A stretch of DNA of 64,000 nt from Desulfosporosinus nitroreducens (lineage in GTDB: Bacteria; Bacillota; Desulfitobacteriia; Desulfitobacteriales; Desulfitobacteriaceae), in contig NZ_JAMHFY010000013.1 of assembly GCF_023897015.1 (NCBI RefSeq), forward strand, positions 84,119 through 148,118, read 5' to 3'. Below the pieces are notes generated by a model. The model worked only from the letters and a program-made list of their open reading frames with translations. It was not told where the DNA came from and searched no databases. Position 1 is the first letter of the stretch, and each line of letters starts with the position of its first letter. Below, piece by piece: positions 31,658 to 41,877 of the stretch. A program made the translations under genes and the position numbers.

Positions 31658-32758
31658 ATGAAAGCAGCACTCATACTTGAAACTGGGAAAATTTTATTAG
31701 GGGAGTCTTTTGGGGCGACGGGAGAGGCTTTTGGAGAAGTCGTCTTTAACACTGGCATGACCGGTTATCAAGAGGTGTTAACCGATCCATCATATGCTGG
31801 ACAAATGGTGTGTATGACGTATCCACTCATCGGGAACTACGGGATCAACAAAGTGGATGACCAATCGGATAAACCACAGGTCCAAGGGTTCATTGTAAAA
31901 GAGGCCGCGCGTAATCCCAGTCATTGGCAGATGGAAAAGAATCTTTCCAGGACCTTGGCGCAATCCGGAGTTGTAGGAATAAAGGGGATAGATACCCGTG
32001 CCTTAACGCGGATTATTCGAGAGCATGGCGTATTGCGCGGTGTTATTACCACCGAGGCAGAGGGATTAAATGAATGGGCCCCCCGCTTGAAAACGTGGTC
32101 TGTTCCAACCGATGTTGTGGCTAGGGTCAGTACTCCGAAGCAATACACCTTACCAGCTGTCGGAACCGAGAAGGAATTATTTCATGTCGTAGTCATGGAT
32201 TTTGGGATTAAGAAGAATATTTTGCAGGCGATGCAAGAAAACGGGTTTCGTCTGACAGTTGTTCCGCATACAACCCCTACAGAGCAGATCCTTAATCTCC
32301 AACCAGATGGAGTCTTTCTTTCCAATGGACCAGGGGACCCTAAGGAGGTCATAACGGGGATAGAAACGATTCGAGGGCTGATGGGCAAACGCCCTATCTT
32401 TGGGATTTGCCTGGGACATCAACTTTTATCCCTCGCTTTAGGGGGAGACACCTATAAGATGAAGTTTGGGCATCGGGGCGGAAATCAACCCGTACAAGAT
32501 CTAGAGTCCAAACGAGTGACGATTACTTCGCAAAATCATGGCTATGCCATCTCGGAGGAAAGTTTGGGACAGACTCCTCTTTACGTAACCCATCGTAATC
32601 TAAATGATCAAAGTGTGGAAGGCGTCAAGCATCGGGATTTACCTGTTTTTTCGGTTCAATATCATCCGGAAGCAGGGCCTGGACCGAGTGAATCCCTTTA
32701 TCTTTTTGATGAGTTTGCGCGATTAATGCAGGAATGGAGGGCTGGTTATGCCTCTTAA
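31658..32758 (+). CDS. carA: Carbamoyl-phosphate synthase small subunit
   Basis: Glutamine amidotransferase that feeds ammonia to CarB. It has 366 residues. The class I GATase domain has the nucleophile Cys in [10 protein letters not shown] and the His/Glu pair in [20 protein letters not shown] precedes ATG 31658. It overlaps carB by 11 nt. Being in the arg run suggests an arginine-dedicated copy, but whether a pyrimidine copy exists elsewhere cannot be seen. Confidence 0.97.
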   Translation: MKAALILETGKILLGESFGATGEAFGEVVFNTGMTGYQEVLTDPSYAGQMVCMTYPLIGNYGINKVDDQSDKPQVQGFIVKEAARNPSHWQMEKNLSRTLAQSGVVGIKGIDTRALTRIIREHGVLRGVITTEAEGLNEWAPRLKTWSVPTDVVARVSTPKQYTLPAVGTEKELFHVVVMDFGIKKNILQAMQENGFRLTVVPHTTPTEQILNLQPDGVFLSNGPGDPKEVITGIETIRGLMGKRPIFGICLGHQLLSLALGGDTYKMKFGHRGGNQPVQDLESKRVTITSQNHGYAISEESLGQTPLYVTHRNLNDQSVEGVKHRDLPVFSVQYHPEAGPGPSESLYLFDEFARLMQEWRAGYAS

Positions 32759-35700
32759 TCCGTCGTGGAAGAAGGTCCTTGTCATTGGGTCTGGGCCGAT
32801 AGTGATTGGGCAAGCCGCAGAATTTGATTATGCAGGGACCCAAGCGTGCAGAGCTCTTCGTGAGGTAGGGGTGGAAGTAGTACTGGTTAACAGTAATCCA
32901 GCAACCATCATGACGGATGTGCAAACAGCAGATATTACCTATATCGAACCCCTGTTACCAGAAATTTTGGAACGGATTATCAGCAAAGAACGCCCAGATG
33001 CTTTACTCCCTACATTAGGTGGTCAAACCGGTCTGAACCTAGCTATGGAATTGGAGCGCGGCGGGCTTTTAAAACATTATAACGTGGACCTCATAGGCTG
33101 TGACTCGGAAACCATTTACAAAGCAGAAGATCGAGATGCATTCAAGGAAACAATGCTCACGATGGGAGAACCGGTGGCTGAAAGTGTAATTGTAACGACC
33201 CTGGAAGAAGGGGAGGAGTTCGCTAGTAAGCAAGGTTTTCCACTGATTGTCCGCCCAGCTTATACTCTTGGAGGAACAGGCGGCGGGATTGTCAAAAACG
33301 CCAAACAATTGGAGGAAATTTTGCAGAAAGGTCTGCAAGCCAGCCCCATTGGGCAATGCCTTGTTGAGCGGAGTGTGGCCGGCTGGAAGGAAATTGAGTA
33401 TGAAGTCATGCGAGACGCGGCAGATAACTGTATTACGATTTGCAATATGGAAAATATCGACCCGGTAGGGATACACACTGGGGACAGTATCGTAGTTGCC
33501 CCGTCGCAAACCTTAAGTGATGTTGAGTATCAGATGTTGCGTGCCTCATCTTTAAAGATTATTCGGGCTCTGGGAGTTAACGGAGGGTGTAATGTTCAAT
33601 TTGCCTTGAATCCGCTAAATAAAGAGTATGTTGTTATTGAAGTAAATCCTCGGGTCAGTCGCTCAAGCGCACTCGCCTCTAAAGCGACCGGATATCCGAT
33701 AGCCAAGATGGCTGCTCTTTTGTCCGTCGGCTTTACCCTTCCAGAATTGAAGAACCCTGTGACAGGGCACACCAGTGCTTGTTTTGAGCCGGCCCTTGAC
33801 TATGTGGTAGTTAAATTCCCCAGATGGCCTTTCGATAAATTTCCTGCCGCTGATCATCGTCTGGGTACGCAAATGAAAGCGACCGGAGAGGTGATGGCGA
33901 TGGAGCGGACGTTGGAAGCGGCCCTCCTAAAAGCGACTCGATCTTTGGAAGTTGGTACTGTTGGTCTTCGGATTAAGGCTTCCGGGGGCTGGACAGAGAT
34001 GGAGATTGAAGACAAACTTACTACGGCAGATCATGAACGTTTTTTTGCGATTCCCGAAGCGTTTCGCCGAGATTGGACTATACTTGAAGTACAGATGCTC
34101 ACCCAGATTGATCCCTTCTATTTGCATAAAATTAAAGAACTCGTTTTACTGGAACAGCGCATACAAAATGAACCATTAACCACTGAGTTACTGCGCCAGG
34201 CAAAGGTTCTAGGGTTCTCTGATTTAGCGATTGCCAAGCTTACGGGACGCTCGGAAGAGACAGTTCGTGCCATGCGTATGGACTGCAGGATTATTCCGGT
34301 TTATAAAACCGTTGATACGTGTGCAGCAGAGTTTGCTTCGGCAACCCCTTATTACTATTCCAGCTATGAGGAAGAGGATGAGGGCAAGGTAAGTACTGGT
34401 CCAAAAGTAGTAGTTTTAGGTTCAGGCCCTATTCGAATTGGGCAAGGAATTGAGTTTGATTATTGCTCTGTACATGCGCTTACAGCTTTGCAAGAAGCAG
34501 GTGTAGAAGCCATTATGATCAATAATAATCCAGAAACGGTATCCACAGATTTTGATATCGCAGATAAACTATACTTTGAGCCGTTGACCATTGAAGACGT
34601 GCTTCATGTCTTGAATAAAGAAAAAGCGGATGGAGTCTTAGTCCAATTTGGAGGACAGACGGCCATAAATTTAGCGGGCCGCCTGAAGCTTGCCGGCGTT
34701 CAAGTATTAGGAACTCCGGTTGATGCGATTGATATGGCTGAGGATCGAGAACGTTTTGCTGAGTTATTAAGTCGTCTAGGAATCCCTCAATCTGAAGGAC
34801 GAAGTGTTACTTCAGTTGATCAGGCCAAGAAAATTTCTGAGGAGCTTGAATTTCCAGTGATCGTCCGCCCATCCTATGTGATCGGAGGTCGCGCCATGCA
34901 AGTGGTAGAGAACTTAGGTCAACTGCAAGATTATTTAAGGCGCGCGATCAACCTGTCTCAAGAACATCCAATCTTGGTGGATCGGTATTTGGACGGAAAA
35001 GAAGTCGAAGTTGATGCAGTTTCAGACGGAGAGACAACTGTAATAGCAGGCATCATGGAGCATATCGAACGCGCCGGCGTCCACTCGGGGGACAGTCTGG
35101 CAGTTTATCCACCCCAGAGTTTAACTCCCGCTGAAATTGAACAAATTGAGGACTTCACCTGTCGTCTGGCAGAAGGAATTGGGATTAGGGGACTTATCAA
35201 TATTCAATTTGTTGTCGTGCGAGGTAAAGTGTATGTTTTAGAAGTGAACCCTCGTGCAAGCCGTACAGTGCCGATTCTTTCTAAAGTCACTGGGATTCCC
35301 TTAGTCAACTTGGCGGTTCAAGTTGCCCTTGGCAAAACCTTAAAGGGAATGGGCTATGCTCATGGTCTTGCTCCAGAAGTACCGTTCGTCGTGGTAAAGG
35401 CCCCCGTCTTTTCCTTCGAGAAGTTGACTAAGGTCGAAACCTCCTTGGGACCTGAAATGAAATCAACGGGTGAGGTCTTAGGGATGGACACACAATTTGG
35501 GCATGCGTTGGCAAAAGCCTTTGCGGCCTCCCGTATTCCGTTGCCTAATGATGGGAATATTTTAGTATCCGTAGCAGAAACGGATCGTCCAGAAGCTATT
35601 ACTCTGGCTCGACAGTTGGCTCAGTTAGGGTTCGGCGTCAAAGGAACCGGAGACACTGCCAAGGCTTTGGCCCTGTGCGGGGTAGAAGTCGAAGTTGTAA

Positions 35701-35942
35701 GTGAAGAAAGCGAAGCCCTTCAAGAAGCCATCAGGCAACGAGAATTCTCCTTCATCCTCAGTACGTCCACTAAAGGAACCCCGGAGAGAACGGGTTATCT
35801 GTTGAGGCGGTTAGCGGCTGAACACGGGGTGCCCTGTTTCTCGTCAATGGATACGGCGAAAGCGGTTGTACGAGCGTTTCAAGAGATACGGAGTAATACC
35901 GCTCCTCAGGTGCTTTCTTTACAGGAGTATTTGGTTATGTAG
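32748..35942 (+). CDS. carB: Carbamoyl-phosphate synthase large subunit
   Basis: Makes carbamoyl phosphate from bicarbonate, ammonia and two ATP. It has 1064 residues with two homologous ATP-grasp halves: [20 protein letters not shown] near the start and its counterpart [15 protein letters not shown] near residue 560. The C-terminal MGS-like allosteric domain begins around residue 940 ([13 protein letters not shown]). Its start lies inside carA, so translation is coupled. Confidence 0.98.
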   Translation: MPLNPSWKKVLVIGSGPIVIGQAAEFDYAGTQACRALREVGVEVVLVNSNPATIMTDVQTADITYIEPLLPEILERIISKERPDALLPTLGGQTGLNLAMELERGGLLKHYNVDLIGCDSETIYKAEDRDAFKETMLTMGEPVAESVIVTTLEEGEEFASKQGFPLIVRPAYTLGGTGGGIVKNAKQLEEILQKGLQASPIGQCLVERSVAGWKEIEYEVMRDAADNCITICNMENIDPVGIHTGDSIVVAPSQTLSDVEYQMLRASSLKIIRALGVNGGCNVQFALNPLNKEYVVIEVNPRVSRSSALASKATGYPIAKMAALLSVGFTLPELKNPVTGHTSACFEPALDYVVVKFPRWPFDKFPAADHRLGTQMKATGEVMAMERTLEAALLKATRSLEVGTVGLRIKASGGWTEMEIEDKLTTADHERFFAIPEAFRRDWTILEVQMLTQIDPFYLHKIKELVLLEQRIQNEPLTTELLRQAKVLGFSDLAIAKLTGRSEETVRAMRMDCRIIPVYKTVDTCAAEFASATPYYYSSYEEEDEGKVSTGPKVVVLGSGPIRIGQGIEFDYCSVHALTALQEAGVEAIMINNNPETVSTDFDIADKLYFEPLTIEDVLHVLNKEKADGVLVQFGGQTAINLAGRLKLAGVQVLGTPVDAIDMAEDRERFAELLSRLGIPQSEGRSVTSVDQAKKISEELEFPVIVRPSYVIGGRAMQVVENLGQLQDYLRRAINLSQEHPILVDRYLDGKEVEVDAVSDGETTVIAGIMEHIERAGVHSGDSLAVYPPQSLTPAEIEQIEDFTCRLAEGIGIRGLINIQFVVVRGKVYVLEVNPRASRTVPILSKVTGIPLVNLAVQVALGKTLKGMGYAHGLAPEVPFVVVKAPVFSFEKLTKVETSLGPEMKSTGEVLGMDTQFGHALAKAFAASRIPLPNDGNILVSVAETDRPEAITLARQLAQLGFGVKGTGDTAKALALCGVEVEVVSEESEALQEAIRQREFSFILSTSTKGTPERTGYLLRRLAAEHGVPCFSSMDTAKAVVRAFQEIRSNTAPQVLSLQEYLVM

Positions 35943-36024
35943 GGGAAATATAGTTAATGGATACAAGAGGCTTTAAGCTCGCCGTATTATCATTTTAATT
36001 GAGGACATCATCTAAGATAAAAGG

Positions 36025-36056
36025 GCCGTAACAAAACTTGATTTTGTTACGGCTCT
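36025..36056 (+). terminator. Terminator of the argC-carB operon
   Basis: GCCGTAACAAAA (36025-36036) pairs perfectly with TTTTGTTACGGC (36042-36053), followed by TCTT. It lies about 80 nt after carB. Confidence 0.7.
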
Positions 36057-36194
36057 TACAGTTGTGGTGCCATGTTTTTTCTATTAAATCACAACCAGAA
36101 TTAAACAATTTACAAACGCCGAAAAAAATACTATAATCAATATGCCCCCTTACCTAATGGGGATATCTAAAAGTAAAACGAATGGAGTATTTAT

Positions 36195-36791
36195 ATGAAA
36201 CAAATTTGGATGAAATATTCATACTTATTCACTCTCTCATTTTTTATCTTAGGCTTTTTTAATATAGTCTTCGCCTGGATCGGTTTTTTCTGTCTTATTA
36301 TGCCGTTTGCTTTTGTAATCAAAGACAATAAAAGAACCTGGTGCCAAAGCTACTGTCCAAGATCGAATCTCTTTACCAGGCTGTTCGCAAGAATCGGAGT
36401 GAAGCGCACGGCTCCAAAGTGGCTGGTCAATGGCACAGGAAAACGAGTTATGCTGACTTATTTTTTAATTAATTTCTTGATGATAGTTCTTTCAACCTTA
36501 ATGGTATTTATGGATAAAAGAGATCCTCTGGAAACAATAAGATTCTTAATAGCTTTTCAACTTCCTTGGAATATGCCTAACCTTTTAGATGTTGGTGTCA
36601 TGCCAGATTGGGTGGTACATTTGGGATTCAGGGTTTATTCCATGATGTTAACAACAACAATTATCGGCCTCTTGATAAGTCATATATATAAGGCCAGAAC
36701 TTGGTGTGCGATATGTCCCATGGGTACTTTATCTAGCATGGCTTTAAGAAAGCACAATACTTTAGTAATTGACAACCATCTAGCAAAATAA
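36195..36791 (+). CDS. Membrane Fe-S protein with two CP-type cysteine motifs
   Basis: A 198-residue integral membrane protein with four or five hydrophobic spans. Two cytosolic motifs, WCQSYCPRSNLF (about residue 49) and WCAICPMGTLSS (about residue 172), resemble the Cys motifs of NapH/NosR/YccM-like (Fer4_5) proteins. Classical CxxCxxCxxxCP ferredoxin sites are absent. It may carry electrons across or along the membrane. It stands alone between the car genes and the KhtTU pair, and the partner is unknown. Confidence 0.75.
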   Translation: MKQIWMKYSYLFTLSFFILGFFNIVFAWIGFFCLIMPFAFVIKDNKRTWCQSYCPRSNLFTRLFARIGVKRTAPKWLVNGTGKRVMLTYFLINFLMIVLSTLMVFMDKRDPLETIRFLIAFQLPWNMPNLLDVGVMPDWVVHLGFRVYSMMLTTTIIGLLISHIYKARTWCAICPMGTLSSMALRKHNTLVIDNHLAK

Positions 36792-37111
36792 TTTTTTAAC
36801 CAATCGTGAGACTCCCACTTCAAGAGGGAGTGGGATCCTGTGCTCTGCTGCGGTGGAGGTAGAGTCCATCCTACGGCGCGAATGTATTCGTCTATGGATA
36901 TGCGCCTTCGGCATAAGTCTATCCTCAGCGCAATAGTATTTGTTACGGCCGTGCGCTTTCAGCGATAATCTCCACTGGAGACTTACGTCTCCGAAGTCTC
37001 GATGTTTAACTTTCGTTGAACGTGTTTACTTCTTGGTAGTGTTCATCCTCCAGAGATAAGAAGGTTTTGTCGATTTGATTGAAGGTTCTAGTTTAAAAAA
37101 TAATGAAGAGA
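36792..37111. other. Gene-free stretch with small palindromes
   Basis: No supportable gene is seen. Hairpins include TCCCACT/AGTGGGA (36813-36835) and GGAGAC-TTAC-GTCTCC (36977-36992), separated by GC-rich text that looks like fragments of dispersed intergenic repeats. The composition differs from the AT-rich gaps elsewhere. Confidence 0.5.
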
Positions 37112-37157
37112 AATGCAGGTCAAATTGAGTGTGAACTCATTGGCCTGCATTTTTTCT
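37112..37157. terminator. Terminator at the end of the khtTU pair
   Basis: AATGCAGG (37112-37119) pairs with CCTGCATT (37144-37151), with further pairing of TTGAGT and ACTCAT inside. The hairpin overlaps the minus-strand stop codon and has a T-run on the plus side, so it may serve both directions. Confidence 0.65.
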
Positions 37158-38366
37158 TAACTTTCTTCTATCTGGAATCTGCGGCCATTTCAGGAATGGC
37201 CTTAATCGGTTATAGACCCAACGTGATTCCTTCGTCAAGAGGGGTCCCAGTATGGCGAGAATAAGAACATATAAGGCGGAAAAAGGTTGCAACGAAGTCA
37301 ATAATCCGCCTGCTTTCGCAAGAGTGGCTAAAATGATAGAAAACTCACCCCTCGAAATAATAGTCAAACCAATATTGAGTGAGGCTCTGTAAGAGAGACT
37401 AGCTTTCCGCCCAGCCCAAACACCCGACACAACATTGCCTAAAAGGGTTAAAATGACAGCAGCTACTGCAGGCCAAACTGCCCCGCCTAAGGCAAAGGGG
37501 TCGATGCTTAGACCAAAACTAAAGAAGAAAAGGGCACCAAAGAAATCTCTAAAGGAAACAATTAAATGCTCTATGCGTTCGGAATGGTCTGTTTCTGCCA
37601 GTACCAGACCAATTAATAAAGCTCCGATGGCTTCAGCAATGTGCAAAGTTTCGGAAAAACCCGATACCAAAACCAAAATAGCAAAGATTACAAGCATAAA
37701 GGTTTCGTCGGAAGGGATATCCAACCAACGGTCTAGTTTTGGAACCAACTTATGCCCCAAAAACAAAAAACCGCCGATAAATAAAAGGGCCATTAGTGCG
37801 CTTGTTACTATCTCTGAAACGGAGGTTGAACCGGCAAGAACCAGGCCGGAAACAACAGAGAAATAAATAGCAACGAAGACATCTTGAAACATCATCAAAC
37901 CCAAAATGATCTCAGTTTCATCATTAGCTGCTCTCTTTAAATCAACAATTACTTTCGCTACGATTGCGCTGGAGGAAATAGTCATAATCCCTGCCACAAC
38001 AAGTATTTCCTTGACCGGCCAACCCAACAGTAAAGGAAATATAATAGCTATGGATAAGTTAATAACCATATAAATTATCCCGGTTCTGATTATGGATGGC
38101 CCTGCAGTCAAAAGACGTTTAATTGAGAACTCCAACCCTAAGGAAAACAGGAGAAACAGCACACCTAAACGTCCCATGAAGTCAATTAACGGGGCGCTCT
38201 GAATAAATCTAAAGTCAAAGACGCTTATGTGAGGTGCCTGTGGACCAACTACCATGCCAGTCAGAATTAGAATTGGCACAATAGAAATCCTGAGTTTACT
38301 GGCCAGAATTCCTGCACCCGCAATTAAAGCCAGTGCAAGCCCTATTTCCAGTATCAAGTGTTCCAT
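37137..38366 (-). CDS. khtU: Cation:proton antiporter, KhtU-like (CPA2 family)
   Basis: K+/H+ antiporter subunit of 409 residues with about 12 membrane helices. The CPA2 core is visible (GVLFLLFSLGLEFSIKRL, SSSAIVAKVIVDL, and the ISRGEFSIIL helix). ATG 38366 overlaps the stop of the upstream gene (TAATG), so translation is coupled. The gene pair matches the KhtTU system that expels K+ under alkaline or electrophile stress in Bacillus; the exact ion is inferred. Confidence 0.88.
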   Translation of the reverse strand: MEHLILEIGLALALIAGAGILASKLRISIVPILILTGMVVGPQAPHISVFDFRFIQSAPLIDFMGRLGVLFLLFSLGLEFSIKRLLTAGPSIIRTGIIYMVINLSIAIIFPLLLGWPVKEILVVAGIMTISSSAIVAKVIVDLKRAANDETEIILGLMMFQDVFVAIYFSVVSGLVLAGSTSVSEIVTSALMALLFIGGFLFLGHKLVPKLDRWLDIPSDETFMLVIFAILVLVSGFSETLHIAEAIGALLIGLVLAETDHSERIEHLIVSFRDFFGALFFFSFGLSIDPFALGGAVWPAVAAVILTLLGNVVSGVWAGRKASLSYRASLNIGLTIISRGEFSIILATLAKAGGLLTSLQPFSALYVLILAILGPLLTKESRWVYNRLRPFLKWPQIPDRRKLRKNAGQ

Positions 38367-38866
38367 TATTGAACACATCCGTGAAATAATAGCTTTTTAC
38401 ACGCTTTAACCTGGTGCTTTTCACCAAGAATTACAACTGTAGCGCCGCTTTGAAAGGTTGCCTCGGGACCGGGATTGACTATTTTGCTCTGATCATGTTC
38501 TACGATTGCAATAACTGTCCCGCCAGTATCCTTTCGGATACGCATATTCCCGATGGTTTTTCCTATAGCATAAGCATCAGGCTCAATTTTGTACCATTCT
38601 ATAAGCATATCGCCTAAGGCAACATCCACAGTCTCTAATGCTTTAGGGCGATAATTCATTCCTCCGAGTATAGCGGCTATATTGCGCGATTCTTCGTCAT
38701 CTAAGGTTACCATCGAGATAGAATCATCCGGGTCCTCACGATAAAAATGATAGATTTCCCTTCGTCCGTCATCATGTACCACGATAACGATCTTTTCTCC
38801 GCTACGGGTTTGGAGCTGAAACTTCTTGCCAATACCCGGTAAATCTATTTCTTTAATTAATTTCAT
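38366..38866 (-). CDS. khtT: K+ efflux regulatory subunit with TrkA-C domain, KhtT-like
   Basis: Soluble partner of the antiporter, 166 residues. The C-terminal half is a TrkA-C (RCK_C) ligand domain, with LGDMLIEWYKIEPDAYAIGKTIGNMRIRKDTG followed by PGPEATFQSGATVVILG. ATG 38866 follows GGAGGT by 7 nt; the upstream double ATG at 38884 overlaps that site and is rejected. Length and order equal those of Bacillus khtT-khtU. Confidence 0.87.
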   Translation of the reverse strand: MKLIKEIDLPGIGKKFQLQTRSGEKIVIVVHDDGRREIYHFYREDPDDSISMVTLDDEESRNIAAILGGMNYRPKALETVDVALGDMLIEWYKIEPDAYAIGKTIGNMRIRKDTGGTVIAIVEHDQSKIVNPGPEATFQSGATVVILGEKHQVKACKKLLFHGCVQ

Positions 38867-39464
38867 GTTGTCAACCTCCATCATTACTCTAACAAAAGGG
38901 AAGGCATTAATTTCATATAAAACAGGTATTTTTCAGGTCTTTCATTGTCGATTTATCTAGGTTTAATTATATAAGTATTTTATTCATTACTCTGTCATTA
39001 GCCTATACAATTCTGATTTTCCTGTCAACATTTAGTGGTTAAATCATAGTTTTACCAAATAAAATAAGTAAAACCTATCTCAAGTCAAATAACTGTAGAA
39101 AACAGGAAATCATACCCATGCATTGCTTATAGAGAAATGATAAAAAAGATTTTGTCACAATTCGTTAGCTACCCGAAGTAATGGTTGCAGATTTAAGGTT
39201 TTCATTAATTTAGTGGAGATAGTTATAAGTGGTCAAAAGTTTGAAATAATATATCAATACTCCTCGAGCATATCATAAAGCTGTAATGGAGTTCGTCTCA
39301 GAAGGAGATTTTTTGTCCTAGACTATATAAACTGACTTTTGCCGGCCAGAAATGATTGCTTTCTGGAAGAACGATAAGCCGTAGCTGTTAAGTTAAAATA
39401 ATCATCTAAAAGATGGACCCAACCATTATTACGATAATAAGACTAAGGAAAAAAGAATTTAGCT
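38867..39464. other. AT-rich gap between the divergent khtT and argF
   Basis: About 600 nt with no supportable gene. It includes one small hairpin (CCAGAAA/TTTCTGG, 39345-39365). Promoters of the divergent genes must lie at its edges. Confidence 0.5.
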
Positions 39465-39502
39465 ATTGAATTATTATACATGGCCTTGTATAATAATTCA
39501 TA
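39465..39502 (+). promoter_or_regulatory. argF promoter with two perfect ArgR boxes
   Basis: TGAATTATTATACA (39467-39480) and TGTATAATAATTCA (39487-39500) are perfect inverted repeats of each other, and each fits TGNATN4ATNCA exactly. They overlay the promoter TTGAAT (39466-39471)-17 nt-TATAAT (39489-39494). Core-to-core offset is 20 bp, the same as at argC. This is a strong ArgR operator by sequence. Confidence 0.85.
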
Positions 39503-39519
39503 TTAAAGGAGTGGGTGCA

Positions 39520-40470
39520 ATGATGAAAACAATCGATAAATCACTATTTAAAGGACGGGACTTTATTTCCCTTCATGATTTTAATCAAGATGAATTAAGT
39601 TTTATCTTAGATGTAGCTAAAGACCTTAAGGCAGAGCAAAGAGCTGGACGCCCTCATCCAATTCTTCAAGGAAAGACGCTGGGAATGGTATTCACGAAGT
39701 CATCAACGCGAACTCGCGTTTCTTTTGAGGTTGGTATGTATCAACTTGGGGGGCATGCACTTTTTCTAAGTGGACGGGATATCCAACTAGGAAGAGGAGA
39801 GCCCATTTCTGATACAGCACGTGTTCTTTCCAGGATGGTCGACGGAATTATGATTCGAACCTTTAGTCATCAAGAGGTCTTAGAGTTGGCAGAGTTCTCA
39901 ACGATTCCGATTATTAATGGACTTACAGACCTGCTTCACCCTTGTCAGGTCTTGGCAGATCTCATGACAATACAGGAGCATAAAGGTCGCTTAGAGGGCC
40001 TGAAGCTTGCCTACGTGGGAGATGGAAACAATATGGCTCATTCTCTAATGTTTGGTGGTGCCAAGATGGGATTGCATGTTGTCATCGCTTCTCCTCAAGG
40101 TTATAAGCCCGATCCACTAATTATTGCCAAGGCTCAAGCTGATGCCAAGGATAACGGTGGTTTAGTAGAAGTTGTTGATGATCCCTCAGAAGCGCTAAAA
40201 GGGGCCGATGTGCTATACACGGATGTTTGGGCAAGTATGGGTCAAGAAGCTGAGGCAAAGGAACGCATGGAGGCTTTTAAAGGCTATCAGATTAATTCAG
40301 ATTCGCTGAAACGGGCCAATCAATCTGCTATTGTGTTGCATTGTCTCCCTGCTCACCGTGGTGAGGAGATTACGGAGGATGTAATTGAAGGAGACCAATC
40401 CGTCGTCTTTGACGAGGCAGAAAACCGTCTGCACGCTCAAAAAGCGATCATGGCGTTAGTTATGGCCTAA
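39520..40470 (+). CDS. argF: Ornithine carbamoyltransferase
   Basis: Joins carbamoyl phosphate and ornithine to make citrulline. It has 316 residues with the carbamoyl-phosphate loop STRTRVSFE and the ornithine-side HCLPAHRGEE. ATG 39520 follows AAAGGAGTG; the apparent upstream extension would place coding sequence across the ArgR operator and is rejected. Confidence 0.97.
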   Translation: MMKTIDKSLFKGRDFISLHDFNQDELSFILDVAKDLKAEQRAGRPHPILQGKTLGMVFTKSSTRTRVSFEVGMYQLGGHALFLSGRDIQLGRGEPISDTARVLSRMVDGIMIRTFSHQEVLELAEFSTIPIINGLTDLLHPCQVLADLMTIQEHKGRLEGLKLAYVGDGNNMAHSLMFGGAKMGLHVVIASPQGYKPDPLIIAKAQADAKDNGGLVEVVDDPSEALKGADVLYTDVWASMGQEAEAKERMEAFKGYQINSDSLKRANQSAIVLHCLPAHRGEEITEDVIEGDQSVVFDEAENRLHAQKAIMALVMA

Positions 40471-40522
40471 TGTAGTTCTCATTAGCTTTAGATTTCTCGA
40501 TGACTTGCGTGTAATCTAAAAA

Positions 40523-40541
40523 GTATAGTAGTATACTATAC
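40523..40541 (+). promoter_or_regulatory. Palindrome before argG
   Basis: GTATAGTA and TACTATAC flank GTA, and the arms include TATAGT and TATACT, either of which could be a -10. It does not fit the ArgR box, so it may bind another regulator or be coincidental in an AT-rich promoter. Confidence 0.45.
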
Positions 40542-40583
40542 ACAATACTTGGACATTTACTTTAATGAAGAGGGAGATTAGAA

Positions 40584-41792
40584 ATGAAAAAAGTTGTTTT
40601 AGCGTATTCCGGCGGATTAGATACTTCCATTATTATTCCTTGGCTTAAGGAGACATATGGGTATGAAGTGATTGCTATGGCCGCTGATCTTGGGCAAGGA
40701 GAAGAGCTGGCTCCCCTTCAGGAAAAGGCGATTAAAAGCGGTGCAAGCAAACTGTATATAGAAGATCTGAGAGAGGAATTTCTCACGGAGTTTATTTTTC
40801 CAACGCTAAAGGCTGGAGCAGTTTATGAAGGAAGCTATCTCTTAGGGACATCGTTCGCCCGTCCGTTGATTGCTCGTCGTTTAGTAGAAATTGCGGCAAA
40901 GGAAGGCGCGGTGGCGATTGCCCATGGAGCAACAGGCAAGGGGAATGACCAAGTCCGTTTTGAACTGAGTGTCAAAGCGCTTAATCCAGACTTGGAGATC
41001 ATTGCACCATGGCGGATTTGGGATCTCAAGTCTCGCGAGGATTGCATTGACTATGCCCAAGCACGTGGAATTCCTGTTCCAGTGACTAAGGACCGTCCGT
41101 ATAGCATGGACCGCAACCTTTGGCATTTAAGCCACGAGGGAGGGGATTTGGAAGATCCTTGGAATGAACCAAAACGTGACTTATATTTATTAGGAGTTTC
41201 TCCCGAGGATGCACCAGATGAGGCAACCTATCTCGAACTGGGATTTGAACAAGGGGTTCCTACATCTTTGAATGGTCAGAAAATCGCCCCCGTAGCTTTA
41301 TTGGAAACCCTCAACGAACTAGGCGGAAAAAATGGAGTTGGAATCGTTGATATGGTTGAAAATCGGCTTGTGGGCATGAAATCGCGCGGTGTCTATGAGA
41401 CTCCAGGCGGAACGATTCTCTATATGGCTCACCAAGCGCTGGAACGTCTCACGCTTGATCGCTTAACGCTCCATTATAAAGAACAAATTGCTTTAAAATA
41501 TGCTGAAATCGTGTATGATGGAGTGTGGTATTCTCCGTTGCGCGAAGCCTTGGATGCCTTTGTTAATGTGACCCAGAAAAATGCTACAGGGACAGTACGG
41601 GTGAAATTATACAAAGGAAATTGCACTTTAGCAGGTGTAAAATCCCCCTATTCTCTCTATAATGAGGCATATGCAACCTTTGGAGAAGATGGTGTGTATG
41701 ATCAAAAAGATGCAGGAGGCTTTATTAACCTCTTCGGGTTGCCACTTAAAGTAAGAGCTTTAATGGAGAAAGAATCAGGGTTGCGTAAATAA
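40584..41792 (+). CDS. argG: Argininosuccinate synthase
   Basis: Condenses citrulline and aspartate with ATP. It has 402 residues with the PP-loop [10 protein letters not shown] (residues 7-16), [17 protein letters not shown] segment (here [13 protein letters not shown]) and [27 protein letters not shown] lies upstream of ATG. A strong terminator follows, so argH appears to be a separate unit or depends on read-through. Confidence 0.97.
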   Translation: MKKVVLAYSGGLDTSIIIPWLKETYGYEVIAMAADLGQGEELAPLQEKAIKSGASKLYIEDLREEFLTEFIFPTLKAGAVYEGSYLLGTSFARPLIARRLVEIAAKEGAVAIAHGATGKGNDQVRFELSVKALNPDLEIIAPWRIWDLKSREDCIDYAQARGIPVPVTKDRPYSMDRNLWHLSHEGGDLEDPWNEPKRDLYLLGVSPEDAPDEATYLELGFEQGVPTSLNGQKIAPVALLETLNELGGKNGVGIVDMVENRLVGMKSRGVYETPGGTILYMAHQALERLTLDRLTLHYKEQIALKYAEIVYDGVWYSPLREALDAFVNVTQKNATGTVRVKLYKGNCTLAGVKSPYSLYNEAYATFGEDGVYDQKDAGGFINLFGLPLKVRALMEKESGLRK

Positions 41793-41807
41793 GAGCAGTG
41801 AAAGAGT

Positions 41808-41835
41808 AGCGCCGGCACCCGGCGCTTTCTTTTTA
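41808..41835 (+). terminator. Intrinsic terminator between argG and argH
   Basis: AGCGCCGG (41808-41815) pairs perfectly with CCGGCGCT (41819-41826) around CAC, followed by TTCTTTTT. Confidence 0.85.
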
Positions 41836-41877
41836 GTACTAAATGGAGTAATACAGTAGATGAAAGGGAGATGTAAC

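Noticed and set aside
39466..39519. Longer N-terminus for ArgF
   Set aside because: It would code across the ArgR operator and promoter; the ribosome binding site fits ATG 39520.
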